This document shows, one piece after another, positions 7,670 through 15,792 of a DNA stretch of 64,000 nucleotides. Location: positions 62,001-126,000 of the forward strand of contig NZ_JAHBOI010000002.1 in assembly GCF_018531425.1 (NCBI RefSeq). The letters are read 5' to 3'. The notes under the pieces are model-generated. The model was not told where the DNA came from. It saw nothing but the letters and a program-made list of their open reading frames with translations, and did no database searches. Source of the DNA: Paenarthrobacter sp. DKR-5. GTDB lineage: Bacteria > Actinomycetota > Actinomycetes > Actinomycetales > Micrococcaceae. The first letter of the stretch is position 1; each line of letters begins with the position of its first letter. A program made the position numbers and the translations under genes.

Positions 7670-9631
7670 GTGGTCTTTCTGAAGAAGCTTCCTGCTTTGG
7701 CCGCTGTCGGTGCCCTGATCGCGGGTTCACTGGTAGGCAGCGCCGGCCCGGCCGCGGCCGCCGCCCAGGTCTTTGACCCCTGCGTGCGCCTGAGCAGCGG
7801 ACAGGTGAAGTATTCGGGCTATGGTGCGAAGCGGGTCACCTTCGCGACGACGACGGACCGGACGCAATACCGCGCCCTGGTGACCAGCTGCGTGCGCTCC
7901 GGGGCCGGCTACATGCAGGAGTGGCAGGTGAGCGGCACCGTCGGCAAGAGCGGCTTCAAGGCGCCCGGCGTTCCCAGCGGACCGACGATGTACCTGTTCT
8001 CGCCCACCGGCTCCTATTCCGTGACCGACGCCTTCGGCCTGGGTAACCCCGGAACGGCGCTCCGCTACCAGACCCTCAACCCTGGGTCACGGTGGGGCGG
8101 GCATCCGTGGACATCCACGTACAACAAGTACTTCGAATCCCCGTTGCCTCTGCGGGAGTGGCCCGATGAGAACATGTGGGCCATCGCGGTCGGGGTCGGC
8201 CGCGACTACCAGCAGGGAGTGGTGGTCAACTATAACCGGCCGCCCGACCATGCGATCGTGCAGGACGCCGGGTTCGCGATCTTCCTGCACTCCAACCCCG
8301 TGCCGACGGCGGGGTGTATCGCGATCCCCGCGGACATGGTGGTGCGTTACCTGCGTTCGGCTGTCCCGGGGGACCGGATCATCATGGGCGCCGTCGACGA
8401 CGTGTTCACCCCCTATTCGTCCAAGGTCTTCGGCGCCATCACAAGCCGCTATGCCGCGCTGGGCGGCCAAGTGGGATGGCTGGGTCAGCCGGCTTCCAAT
8501 GAATACTCGGGCCTGCGCAACGGCGGAGCGTACCAGCACTTCCAGCGGGGAACCATCGCGTGGTCCGCGCCGACAGGAGCGCGGACGGCTGGCGGGGCCA
8601 TCCGGTCAGCGTGGTTCGGTTCGGGCTTCATCAACGGGCCGTTCGGATATCCGGTGACAGACGAAGTCAGGGGTCTCCGCGGCGGCGGCGCCTACCAGTC
8701 CTATCAGGGCGGGGTTCTCATCTGGTCCCCGGCGACGGGAGCACGGGAGAGTAAGGGCGCGATCCGCGCGGCCTGGGGCGCCACGGGCTTCGAACGCGGG
8801 TTCCTTGGCTACCCCGTTTCGAACGAGTACGCCTCCGCCGGCGCCGGGCGGGTCCAGGATTATCAGGGCGGACGGATCGCATGGTCCGCTGCCACGGGAG
8901 CCCATGTGCTTCGCGGCGCGATCGGGGCTGCCTATGCCGGCGCGGGTGGACCGGCCGGGGTGCTGGGCTATCCGACCGGAAGCGAAGCGACCGGCCAGCG
9001 CAGCGGGGGTGCATACCAGACGTTCGAGGGCGGACGGATCGTCTGGTCGCCGGCGACGGGGGCCCGCATCCTGACCGGTGCGGTCGCCTCGAAATACGTA
9101 TCCGCTTCAGGCATCAACGGCGTCCTCGGCTACCCGACGAGCGGGGCCGGCTCGATCCGCGACGGTGGCGTTTATCAAAACTTCCAAGGCGGCTCCATTC
9201 ACTGGTCGAAGAGTACTGGGGCGCATGTGACGAGCGGGGCAGTCCGGGCGGCCTGGGCTGCGACCGGTTGGGAAAACGGGAAGCTGGGCTACCCCGTGTC
9301 GGACCAGTATGCGGCGGGGACAGCCGTGGTGCAGGAATTTGAAGGCGGCAGCATCTCGGTCGCCGCCGGGGGTGGCGTGACCGTCGCCTACACCCCGGTG
9401 GCCCCGGTGGAACCTTCGCCGCCCCCGACGGGCGGACCGACCGCGAACCCGAGCTTGGGCCCCACCGCCAGCCCGGGCGCGGGCCCGACTGATTTGGCCA
9501 CGGTTGATCCCACGGTGACGCCGAACCCGACGCCGACTGCGACGCCTGAGCCGACGTCAGCGCCTGAACCGACCTCGACCCCTGTGCCAACCTCGACGCC
9601 GGCAGCATTCGCAGTCACCAGGACGCCCTGA
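7670..9631 (+). CDS. Secreted L,D-transpeptidase-like protein with LGFP repeats
   Basis: About 653 residues. A signal peptide (cleavage near residue 33, after PAAAAA) leads into a YkuD-like domain with DHAIVQDAGFAIFLHS and TAGCIAIP. His is upstream of Cys216 in an S/T-x-G-C setting, the catalytic pattern of L,D-transpeptidases, though the usual SHGC is TAGC here. Six to seven LGFP repeats follow (about residues 255-570), each with GxLGxP or GYPV, a GGxYQxFQGG block and a W-S-P-A-T-GA block; such repeats bind the actinobacterial envelope. The end is a Pro/Thr-rich tail (TATPEPTSAPEPTSTPVPT), probably a wall spacer. GTG 7670 has GTGAGG in place; GTG 7658 is the alternative. Cross-linking activity is inferred. 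Confidence 0.82.
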   Translation: MVFLKKLPALAAVGALIAGSLVGSAGPAAAAAQVFDPCVRLSSGQVKYSGYGAKRVTFATTTDRTQYRALVTSCVRSGAGYMQEWQVSGTVGKSGFKAPGVPSGPTMYLFSPTGSYSVTDAFGLGNPGTALRYQTLNPGSRWGGHPWTSTYNKYFESPLPLREWPDENMWAIAVGVGRDYQQGVVVNYNRPPDHAIVQDAGFAIFLHSNPVPTAGCIAIPADMVVRYLRSAVPGDRIIMGAVDDVFTPYSSKVFGAITSRYAALGGQVGWLGQPASNEYSGLRNGGAYQHFQRGTIAWSAPTGARTAGGAIRSAWFGSGFINGPFGYPVTDEVRGLRGGGAYQSYQGGVLIWSPATGARESKGAIRAAWGATGFERGFLGYPVSNEYASAGAGRVQDYQGGRIAWSAATGAHVLRGAIGAAYAGAGGPAGVLGYPTGSEATGQRSGGAYQTFEGGRIVWSPATGARILTGAVASKYVSASGINGVLGYPTSGAGSIRDGGVYQNFQGGSIHWSKSTGAHVTSGAVRAAWAATGWENGKLGYPVSDQYAAGTAVVQEFEGGSISVAAGGGVTVAYTPVAPVEPSPPPTGGPTANPSLGPTASPGAGPTDLATVDPTVTPNPTPTATPEPTSAPEPTSTPVPTSTPAAFAVTRTP

Positions 9632-9695
9632 CCGGCGGCAGGTTGGGCGAACCCACGCCGGGCCGAAGGGCCGTAGCGGCCCCGATGCCGCACGC

Positions 9696-9714
9696 GTAGC
9701 GTCAGCAACGCTAC
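9696..9714. repeat. Short inverted repeat GTAGCGT-n5-ACGCTAC
   Basis: A 7-bp perfect dyad with a five-base loop lies between the LGFP protein and the SRPBCC gene, 30 bases before the latter's start. It could be an operator or a weak terminator. There is no T-run. Confidence 0.35.
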
Positions 9715-9744
9715 AGCCGCATCCGAACCGCAGGGGAGAACCCG

Positions 9745-10194
9745 ATGGGACATATCAAGCAAAGCATTCAAATCGACGCTCCAGTGGAGCGCGTCACGGA
9801 GATCGCCATGGACCCCAAGCATTGGTCGTCGTGGTGGGTGAACCTGGGCGAAGCCAAGTCCGTCCAGGGGGACGGCGGGCCCGGGACCGTCGTCGAGCAC
9901 AGCTACCTCATGGCCGGTGTGCCTTTCCACGTCACCACGCGGGTCACGGAAAGCACCCCCACCCCCGCGGGCGGACGGCATTTGCGCATCGAGTTCGAAG
10001 GCCCGCTCAAGGGGTGGCAGACCTGGGATTACGAGCCGGCCGCGAACGGCACGGATGTCACCGCCGAAATTGAATACAACGTGCCCGGCAGCGCCATCGG
10101 CAAGTTCGCGGACCAGATGCTGATCGAACGCATGCAGGAACGGGCACGCCAGCAGACGTTGGAAAACCTGAAGCTGATGGCCGAAGCGGGTTGA
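9745..10194 (+). CDS. SRPBCC / START-like fold protein
   Basis: A 149-residue protein with the polyketide-cyclase/START pattern. It starts GHIKQSIQIDAPVERVTEIAMDPKHWSSWW, where the strand, the DAPVERV phrase and the W-W turn are typical of this helix-grip fold, and ends in a long helix (FADQMLIERMQERARQQTLENLKLM). Such proteins bind hydrophobic ligands in a cavity. GGGGAGAA is eight bases before the ATG. There is no signal peptide. The ligand is unknown. Confidence 0.8.
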   Translation: MGHIKQSIQIDAPVERVTEIAMDPKHWSSWWVNLGEAKSVQGDGGPGTVVEHSYLMAGVPFHVTTRVTESTPTPAGGRHLRIEFEGPLKGWQTWDYEPAANGTDVTAEIEYNVPGSAIGKFADQMLIERMQERARQQTLENLKLMAEAG

Positions 10195-10213
10195 TGCCCG
10201 CCGCGCGCCGGAG

Positions 10214-10906
10214 CTACCCGACGGGCTTGGTGCCCTGACCGTACTCGGCTGTCACCAGGATCGGCAGGTGATCGGAAGCGCCGCGGGGCAGTGTCTCAAC
10301 ACTGTCGATTTCGAGCCCCAGCGACGTGGCGAAATCGAAGTGGCCGCGGAAGACCTTGTACCGGGTGTAGGTCCGCCGGTCGCTGAGCGAGAGGTCGTAG
10401 CCGGAACTCTTCATGTGCTCCGTCAGGTTCTGCGTGAAAAACGGGTAGTTGAAGTCGCCCACCATCAGCGTCACCTGTTCGCCGCCCATCTCCACCAGCT
10501 CCGCATGGGCCGCGTCGATCTGCTTGCGGCGCAGCGAGTTCGAGGCCGTCAGCGGTGCCGCGTGGAAGGAGGCGAGCACCAGGCCGTGGTTGGTCTGCCT
10601 GTCGATCAGGCGCGTGCCGAGCAGGCGTTCGTGCGCGGGGGCGAGCACCATGTCGTGCAGCGACTTCTTCAGCGAGAACGCGTTCGTCTCCAGCGCAGAG
10701 AAGCGTTCGGTGCTGTAGTAGATGGCGAGGCCCAGCCGGTTGCCCTTGGTGATGTCGGCCAGTTCCAAATTGCCGATCTTGTCCGGCATATCCGTCGCGT
10801 CGCACTCCTGCAAGCAGAGGGCATCGACGTCAAAGTCGCGCACCAGATCGGCGAGCTCGCCGCTTGCCTTGTGCTTGCGGAGGTTGTAGCTGATGACTCG
10901 TATCAG
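10214..10906 (-). CDS. Endonuclease/exonuclease/phosphatase family protein with a probable CTG start
   Basis: About 230 residues. Family motifs are LCLQECD (metal-binding Glu), LMVGDFNYP (Asp/Asn) and GASDHLPI (catalytic Asp-His). The first family strand, RVISYNLRKHKASGE, lies upstream of the first standard start codon in frame (GTG at 10843). The only codon placed correctly after a ribosome site (AGAGG, seven bases) and giving the expected (M)IRVISYNLR is CTG at 10906-10904. I therefore extend the gene to CTG; starting at 10843 would remove the first strand and its conserved Asn. The substrate (nucleic acid, phosphoester or lipid) cannot be told. Confidence 0.82.
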   Translation of the reverse strand: MIRVISYNLRKHKASGELADLVRDFDVDALCLQECDATDMPDKIGNLELADITKGNRLGLAIYYSTERFSALETNAFSLKKSLHDMVLAPAHERLLGTRLIDRQTNHGLVLASFHAAPLTASNSLRRKQIDAAHAELVEMGGEQVTLMVGDFNYPFFTQNLTEHMKSSGYDLSLSDRRTYTRYKVFRGHFDFATSLGLEIDSVETLPRGASDHLPILVTAEYGQGTKPVG

Positions 10907-11165
10907 GGGAGCACCTCTTCTGAGGATTGAGACCGGGGGCCGAACCTGAGTCTACCCAGAAGGCGGCCGGACAGGTGATATCCGCCGCCGTCGTGCCTCT
11001 GTTCCGCCCCCAGGCCGGCGCCGCCGGCGGGTGGAACTCTTGCTTCTTTCTTATCCGGTTCTTGACTCAACGCCGCCGGGTTCTTCGGTGGCCGGTGGGA
11101 GCCTCAATACTGAATCGGAATCCGGTTCAGGACCGCGCAGTTCCTTGCCCGATGGGGAGGCCTCC
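10907..11165. other. Intergenic region between EEP gene and M50-like gene
   Basis: No gene is seen in these ~260 bases. A TTGACT at 11061-11066 and AATACTGAAT at 11106-11115 are candidate promoter parts but too far apart to form one promoter. GGGGAGG at 11155-11161 is the ribosome site of the following gene. Confidence 0.3.
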
Positions 11166-11762
11166 ATGAGCCATGCAGCAGATGCCGCGATGCGTCCCGG
11201 TGTGGGGCGGTTGCGGCTGGTCGTCGAACCGGGGCTCCTGGTGGCCTTGGCTGCCTGCTCGGGCGCGGCAGGGCTCCTGCTCTTCGGGCTGCGCGTTCGG
11301 CTGGGCGATGGCATGCCGACCAGCGCGCTGGATTTCCTGGCAGCCGGCGTGCTGGTCCTCACCGCGATGCTGGTGCACGAACTGGCCCATGCGGCAGCGG
11401 CCGCGGCGACGGGCAGGCGGGTGGAACGGGTCGTGCTCGGAAAGATGATCGGTGTGTACACCAGCGGCGGAACCACCCCGCTGCGCCGGGCCCTCGCGAT
11501 CGGCGCGGGCCCGCTCACCGAGATCGCGGTCGGCGCGGCCTACTGGCAGCTTGCGGGCGGCGGACCAGAGGGCGCACTGACGCCGCTCGGCGTCGCCGGC
11601 GTGGTGGCCCTGATCAATGGCACGAGCAACCTGCTGCCCTTCCACCCCGCCGGGGACGGCTGGAAGCTGGCCCGCTTCCTGCTGCTGGCCCGACGAACCG
11701 GCAACGCAGCGCTGCCGTGCACACCGGGGGACTGCCCCGCCTGCACCGGCCGGCTGCCCTAG
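11166..11762 (+). CDS. M50-like (site-2-protease type) membrane protease
   Basis: A 198-residue membrane protein. The first helix (LVVEPGLLVALAACSGAAGLLL) is followed by VLTAMLVHELAHAAAA, with the HExxH zinc motif inside a hydrophobic helix, and later by SNLLPFHPAGDGWKL, in which N-x-L-P-x-x-P-x-D-G matches the second metal motif NxxPxxxLDG of M50 peptidases. Both active-site parts are present, so it is probably active. A cysteine-rich end (PCTPGDCPACTG) is unusual and might bind metal. The ATG at 11166 has GGGGAGG upstream. M50 enzymes cleave proteins within membranes; the target is unknown. Confidence 0.8.
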   Translation: MSHAADAAMRPGVGRLRLVVEPGLLVALAACSGAAGLLLFGLRVRLGDGMPTSALDFLAAGVLVLTAMLVHELAHAAAAAATGRRVERVVLGKMIGVYTSGGTTPLRRALAIGAGPLTEIAVGAAYWQLAGGGPEGALTPLGVAGVVALINGTSNLLPFHPAGDGWKLARFLLLARRTGNAALPCTPGDCPACTGRLP

Positions 11763-11792
11763 GGCAGCCGGCAGGACGCCGGCCCGGCCGGC

Positions 11793-12308
11793 TTAGGGCA
11801 CCGTGACCTGTTCCGCAAGGTCTGCCGACCCGTACACGTCGCCGCTGGCGGCGTCGTAAATGACGAGGTTGTGGAACTCCTGCAGCCGGGGCAGGACAAA
11901 GCTGATGTTGTAGGTCTGGTTGCCGGAGGCGGCCTTCAGCGGAACCAGTTCGAATGGTGCCGGGGCGGCAGCGCCCGGCGTGTCGTTGCTGTTCAACGGG
12001 CCCGGGCGGAGTCCGAGAAGGAGGTCGCGGCCCGGGCGCGTGGCGAACTGCTCGAGCGTCAGGTTGACCGTGTCGCCCAGGTTCACGATGGTCACGGTGC
12101 CGTGCGTCGGCGCACGCAGGGGTACCAGTTTCCCGGAGAGGACCAGTGCGGGATGCACGGCTGCGGGCGACGGGCCGGCAGTCACGGGCGCCGCGGCCCG
12201 CGAAGCAGGCTGGAGGCGCGTCTCGATGGTGCAGCCGGTCAGGCCGGCGCCGATGACGATGAGTCCCGCGGCCAGCCAGGCCGCGCTGCGGGAAGTCCGG
12301 GCCTTCAT
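11793..12308 (-). CDS. Putative lipoprotein, 171 aa
   Basis: Start MKARTSRSAAWLAAGLIVIG with an AAGGG site ~7 bases upstream; an ATG eight codons earlier is the alternative. The signal ends in the lipobox LTGC, so the protein should be lipid-anchored outside the membrane. A low-complexity Ala/Pro linker is followed by a strand-rich domain (HGTVTIVNLGDTVNLTLEQF, YNISFVLPRLQEFHNLVIYD). I do not recognise the domain. It is divergent from the NUDIX-NYN gene with 38 bases between the starts. Confidence 0.7.
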   Translation of the reverse strand: MKARTSRSAAWLAAGLIVIGAGLTGCTIETRLQPASRAAAPVTAGPSPAAVHPALVLSGKLVPLRAPTHGTVTIVNLGDTVNLTLEQFATRPGRDLLLGLRPGPLNSNDTPGAAAPAPFELVPLKAASGNQTYNISFVLPRLQEFHNLVIYDAASGDVYGSADLAEQVTVP

Positions 12309-12346
12309 CGGCGGCCCTTCGAAGCCGGCCATGAGATTCTGAGGTT

Positions 12347-13246
12347 ATGAGCATCAACGCGCCGCTGCCCGGAGACCCGCGCCGACCGCACGGTCCGCGC
12401 GACCCGGGTGACGCCTGGGTCGAGGGGGACCACGGCCGGTTCTGGGGCCGCTTCGGAGCCGCGGGAGCCCTGGTGCATGACGCCGGCCGCGGGATTCTCC
12501 TGCAGCACCGGGTCGAGTGGAGCGACCAGGGCGGGACGTGGGCGCTTCCTGGCGGTGCTCTGCACGCAGGCGAGGACGCCGTGACCGGCGCGCTCCGCGA
12601 GGCGCACGAGGAGGCCGCCGTGCCGGCCGGTCACCTGCGCGTGCTGTTCACCTCGGTCTTCGACGTCGGCTACTGGTCCTACACAACGGTCGCCGCCGAA
12701 GTCCTGACACCGTTCGAGCCGGCGATCACGGACCCCGAGAGCTTGGAACTTGCCTGGGTCCCGCTGGACGAGGTGGAGTTCAAGCCCCTGCATTCGGGCT
12801 TCGCTGCCGCCTGGCCGGAGCTGCGGGAGCGGCTCGCTTCCCGCGAGTTCCTTGTCGTCGACGCCGCCAACGTGGTCGGGTCGCGGCCGGACGGCTGGTG
12901 GCGCGACCGCCGGGCTGCCGCGCAGAGGCTCGTCGACGGCCTGGTGCAGCTGGCCCGGACCGGCCTGCCCCGCCGTGCCGGCCGAAGCTGGCCGCGCATC
13001 GTAGTCGTCACGGAGGGGCAGGCGCGTGGCGCCGAGGACCCGACAGGGCTGGTGCGTACGGTGGCCGCGCACGGGGACGGGGATTATGCGGTGGTGGAGA
13101 CAGTGCGCGAACTCACCGCGGGCGGCGGTGCCAGCATCGAGGTCGTGACCGCCGACCGTGGACTGCGCCAGCGGATCGAGAAGCTGGGGGCCCGGGCGGC
13201 GGCACCGGGCTGGCTGCTCGACCATGTTGACTCTGCCCACACCTGA
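12347..13246 (+). CDS. NUDIX hydrolase fused to a NYN/PIN-like domain
   Basis: A 299-residue two-domain protein. Residues ~35-155 are a NUDIX domain: LPGGALHAGEDAVTGALREA then HEEA, matching G-x5-E-x7-R-E-x2-E-E with an Ala in the x2 stretch. From about 165 the protein shows FLVVDAANVVGSRPDGWWRDR, then RIVVVTEG and IEVVTADRGLRQR, i.e. VDxxN plus TxDRxLR, the acidic pattern of NYN/PIN-like (YacP-type) ribonucleases. The end (LGARAAAPGWLLDHVD) is also typical of that fold. The fusion suggests nucleotide or RNA-end processing, but neither activity is established here. The ATG at 12347 follows TCTGAGGTT. Confidence 0.82.
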   Translation: MSINAPLPGDPRRPHGPRDPGDAWVEGDHGRFWGRFGAAGALVHDAGRGILLQHRVEWSDQGGTWALPGGALHAGEDAVTGALREAHEEAAVPAGHLRVLFTSVFDVGYWSYTTVAAEVLTPFEPAITDPESLELAWVPLDEVEFKPLHSGFAAAWPELRERLASREFLVVDAANVVGSRPDGWWRDRRAAAQRLVDGLVQLARTGLPRRAGRSWPRIVVVTEGQARGAEDPTGLVRTVAAHGDGDYAVVETVRELTAGGGASIEVVTADRGLRQRIEKLGARAAAPGWLLDHVDSAHT

Positions 13247-13247
13247 C

Positions 13248-14924
13248 TCAGCCCGCCGCCGTGAGGCAGGTGCGGACGTCGTCGGGGAGTGTTGCTTTGC
13301 AGTAGCTGACGCCGTAGAAGTTTCCGATTGCCTGGTCGGTGTTGTTCTGCTGGGCGGGGAGTTGGTATTTGTTGGCGACGGTGAGGTAGGCGGTGGAGGA
13401 GAAGTCGCCGGTTCGGGCGACTTTGACGGTGTTGGTGGTGGTGATGTTGCCGGTGGGTTCGAGCCGGGTGGTTTCGACGGTGACGGTGGAGGTGCCGTCC
13501 GAGCGGTCGGGGCTCTTGATGCAGGTGATGATGTGTGTTTTGCCGGGAATGAGCGCCTGGGTGCCGCGTACGACGGGGATGGTGGTGGCGCTGAGGGTGC
13601 CGGCGACGCGGCATTCCGGAAAGACGGCTGTGGTGTTGGTGCTGCACTTGCTCATCTGGATTTTCAGTTGTGACAGTCCCGTACCGAAGCGGCCGATCTG
13701 GGTGTAGTTGGGGGAGTCAGTGAAGCATTTCTGGGTACCGGGCAGTTCGAAGGTGAACTTGACGGCGGCGCCGTAGGATTCGGATGCGGCGGCGGCCATG
13801 GTGGTGCCGGAGGCGGGTTTGGCGTAGCCGACGGATTGCTGGTCGACGGTGTTTCCGTCAAAGCGCAGGGCGGAGCCTGAGTCGGCGATGGAGACGTTGC
13901 CGTAGAGGCTCAGGGGCACGGCGGTGTTGACCGGTGCGGCGTTGGGCACCGATGTCGTCGACTTGCCCAGCACGTACGAATACAACAACGTGCCCCCGGC
14001 GGTACTTCCCGTGCTCGTGCCGGTGCCGGTCCCCGTGCTTGTGCTTGTTGCGGTCCCGGCGGCAGTCGCCGTGAGGCAGGTGCGGACGTCGTCGGGGAGT
14101 GTTGCTTTGCAGTAGCTGACGCCGTAGAAGTTTCCGATTGCCTGGTCGGTGTTGTTCTGCTGGGCGGGGAGTTGGTATTTGTTGGCGACGGTGAGGTAGG
14201 CGGTGGAGGAGAAGTCGCCGGTTCGGGCGACTTTGACGGTGTTGGTGGTGGTGATGTTGCCGGTGGGTTCGAGCCGGGTGGTTTCGACGGTGACGGTGGA
14301 GGTGCCGTCCGAGCGGTCGGGGCTCTTGATGCAGGTGATGATGTGTGTTTTGCCGGGAATGAGCGCCTGGGTGCCGCGTACGACGGGGATGGTGGTGGCG
14401 CTGAGGGTGCCGGCGACGCGGCATTCCGGAAAGACGGCTGTGGTGTTGGTGCTGCACTTGCTCATCTGGATTTTCAGTTGTGACAGGCCCGTACCGAAGC
14501 GGCCGATCTGGGTGTAGTTGGGGGAGTCAGTGAAGCATTTCTGGGTACCGGGCAGTTCGAAGGTGAACTTGACGGCGGCGCCGTAGGATTCGGATGCGGC
14601 GGCGGCCATGGTGGTGCCGGAGGCGGGTTTGGCGTAGCCGACGGATTGCTGGTCGACGGTGTTTCCGTCAAAGCGCAGGGCGGAGCCTGAGTCGGCGATG
14701 GAGACGTTGCCGTAGAGGCTCAGGGGCACGGCGGTGTTGACCGGTGCGGCGTTGGGCACCGATGTCGTCGACTTGCCCAGCACGTACGAATACAACAACG
14801 TGCCCCCGGCGGCGCTGGCAGCGGGAGGCGTCACCAAGCCAAGCCCCGACGTCAGTAGGGTTAGGCCAGTAACCGCGGCGGCGACGGCAGCCGGGCGCAG
14901 GGCTTTCAACGGTCTGTACTTCAT
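13248..14924 (-). CDS. Secreted protein made of two almost identical LamG-like domains
   Basis: 558 residues from ATG 14924, with GAGGAGGAG upstream. A signal peptide (MKYRPLKALRP..., cleavage after ASA, about residue 37) precedes two copies of one ~248-residue domain, each starting GGTLLYSYVLGKST and ending YCKATLPDDVRTCLTA. The copies are joined by a Thr/Ser/Gly linker (TSTSTGTGTGTSTG). Each copy has six cysteines, suited to disulfides outside the cell, and a strand-rich pattern (ALRFDGNTVDQQSVGY, VKFTFELPGTQKC) that resembles laminin-G/concanavalin-A-like folds. That assignment is tentative. The DNA copies differ by one silent base. The function is unknown; carbohydrate or surface binding is a guess. 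Confidence 0.75.
   Translation of the reverse strand: MKYRPLKALRPAAVAAAVTGLTLLTSGLGLVTPPAASAAGGTLLYSYVLGKSTTSVPNAAPVNTAVPLSLYGNVSIADSGSALRFDGNTVDQQSVGYAKPASGTTMAAAASESYGAAVKFTFELPGTQKCFTDSPNYTQIGRFGTGLSQLKIQMSKCSTNTTAVFPECRVAGTLSATTIPVVRGTQALIPGKTHIITCIKSPDRSDGTSTVTVETTRLEPTGNITTTNTVKVARTGDFSSTAYLTVANKYQLPAQQNNTDQAIGNFYGVSYCKATLPDDVRTCLTATAAGTATSTSTGTGTGTSTGSTAGGTLLYSYVLGKSTTSVPNAAPVNTAVPLSLYGNVSIADSGSALRFDGNTVDQQSVGYAKPASGTTMAAAASESYGAAVKFTFELPGTQKCFTDSPNYTQIGRFGTGLSQLKIQMSKCSTNTTAVFPECRVAGTLSATTIPVVRGTQALIPGKTHIITCIKSPDRSDGTSTVTVETTRLEPTGNITTTNTVKVARTGDFSSTAYLTVANKYQLPAQQNNTDQAIGNFYGVSYCKATLPDDVRTCLTAAG
13258..14812. repeat. Tandem duplication, 810-bp period, 745-bp units
   Basis: 13258-14002 and 14068-14812 match over 745 bp with one difference that I found (T at 13677, G at 14487). 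In the minus-strand frame this is GGA versus GGC, a silent glycine change. The 65-bp spacer encodes the Thr/Gly linker. Such identity shows a very recent duplication or gene conversion. Confidence 0.93.
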
Positions 14925-15084
14925 GACGGTACTCCTCCTCGTGTCAGGCGCACGGCTGGCGCCGATCAACAACCGAGGACCCCGCCCGGGGGTAGAGTGC
15001 CACGGCGGAGGCGGCTGCACCAGAGTAGGACCGGCACGTGGCAAAAAGCCGGCGACCGGCAGGCGCGGGCTAGAGTTGGTTTTC

Positions 15085-15792
15085 GTGTTCACGAAACCTC
15101 CGCGGCTCAGCGTCCGGCACGACGAGAGCCGGGGCGCCGCCGCCGATCTCCAGACGGGCCTGGACTTGCTGGCCGAGGCGAAGGCCGGGCGGCTCGGCCC
15201 GACTCTTCGCTTTTACCGGCCCCGGCCGACCGTCGCCTTCGGCCAGCGGGACGCACACCTTGCCGGGTTCGAGGCCGCGGCCGACGCCTGCCGCCGGCAC
15301 GGATTCGAGCCGCTCGTGCGCAAGGCCGGTGGCAGGGCCGCCGCCTACCATGAGGGCTGCCTGGTGGTGGACCACATCGAGCCGCAACAGGACGCCATCA
15401 TGGGCGCCAAGGCGCGCTTCGCTGTGTTCGGCGCGCTGTTCGCCGATGCGCTCTCCTCACTCGGAGTGCCGGCAGACGTCGGTGAGATCCCGGGCGAATA
15501 CTGCCCCGGCGAATTCAGCGTCCACGGGTGGGCCCCGCAGGATCCGGGCCGCCGGGTCAAGCTCGTCGGTACGGCGCAGCGTGTGGTCTCGGGGGCCTGG
15601 TTCTTCAGCTCGGTGCTCGTGGTGCAGGATTCCGCGCCGGTCCGGGCCGTGCTCACCGAGGTCTATGCGGCCCTCGGACTCGACTGGGATCCGGCCACAG
15701 CCGGCTCAGTCGAGGATCTGGTCTCCGGGGTAACGGTCGACGACGTCGAGCGCGCCGTGACCGGGGCCTACGGCCTTAGCGTCCCCGGCTGA
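15085..15792 (+). CDS. Lipoate/biotin-protein ligase family protein
   Basis: 235 residues. The BPL/LplA fold is visible as LRFYRPRPTVAFGQRD (substrate-pocket strand), VRKAGGRAAAYHEGCLVVDHI (equivalent to RR-x-GGG-A-V-H) and RVKLVGTAQRVVSGAWFFSS, where K-L-x-G-T-A-Q carries the catalytic lysine of the family. The GTG at 15085 is eight bases after TAGAGT, so the mRNA is probably leaderless. It may attach lipoate or octanoate to 2-oxoacid dehydrogenase proteins. Its 3' end overlaps the convergent metallo-hydrolase by 17 bases. Confidence 0.8.
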   Translation: MFTKPPRLSVRHDESRGAAADLQTGLDLLAEAKAGRLGPTLRFYRPRPTVAFGQRDAHLAGFEAAADACRRHGFEPLVRKAGGRAAAYHEGCLVVDHIEPQQDAIMGAKARFAVFGALFADALSSLGVPADVGEIPGEYCPGEFSVHGWAPQDPGRRVKLVGTAQRVVSGAWFFSSVLVVQDSAPVRAVLTEVYAALGLDWDPATAGSVEDLVSGVTVDDVERAVTGAYGLSVPG

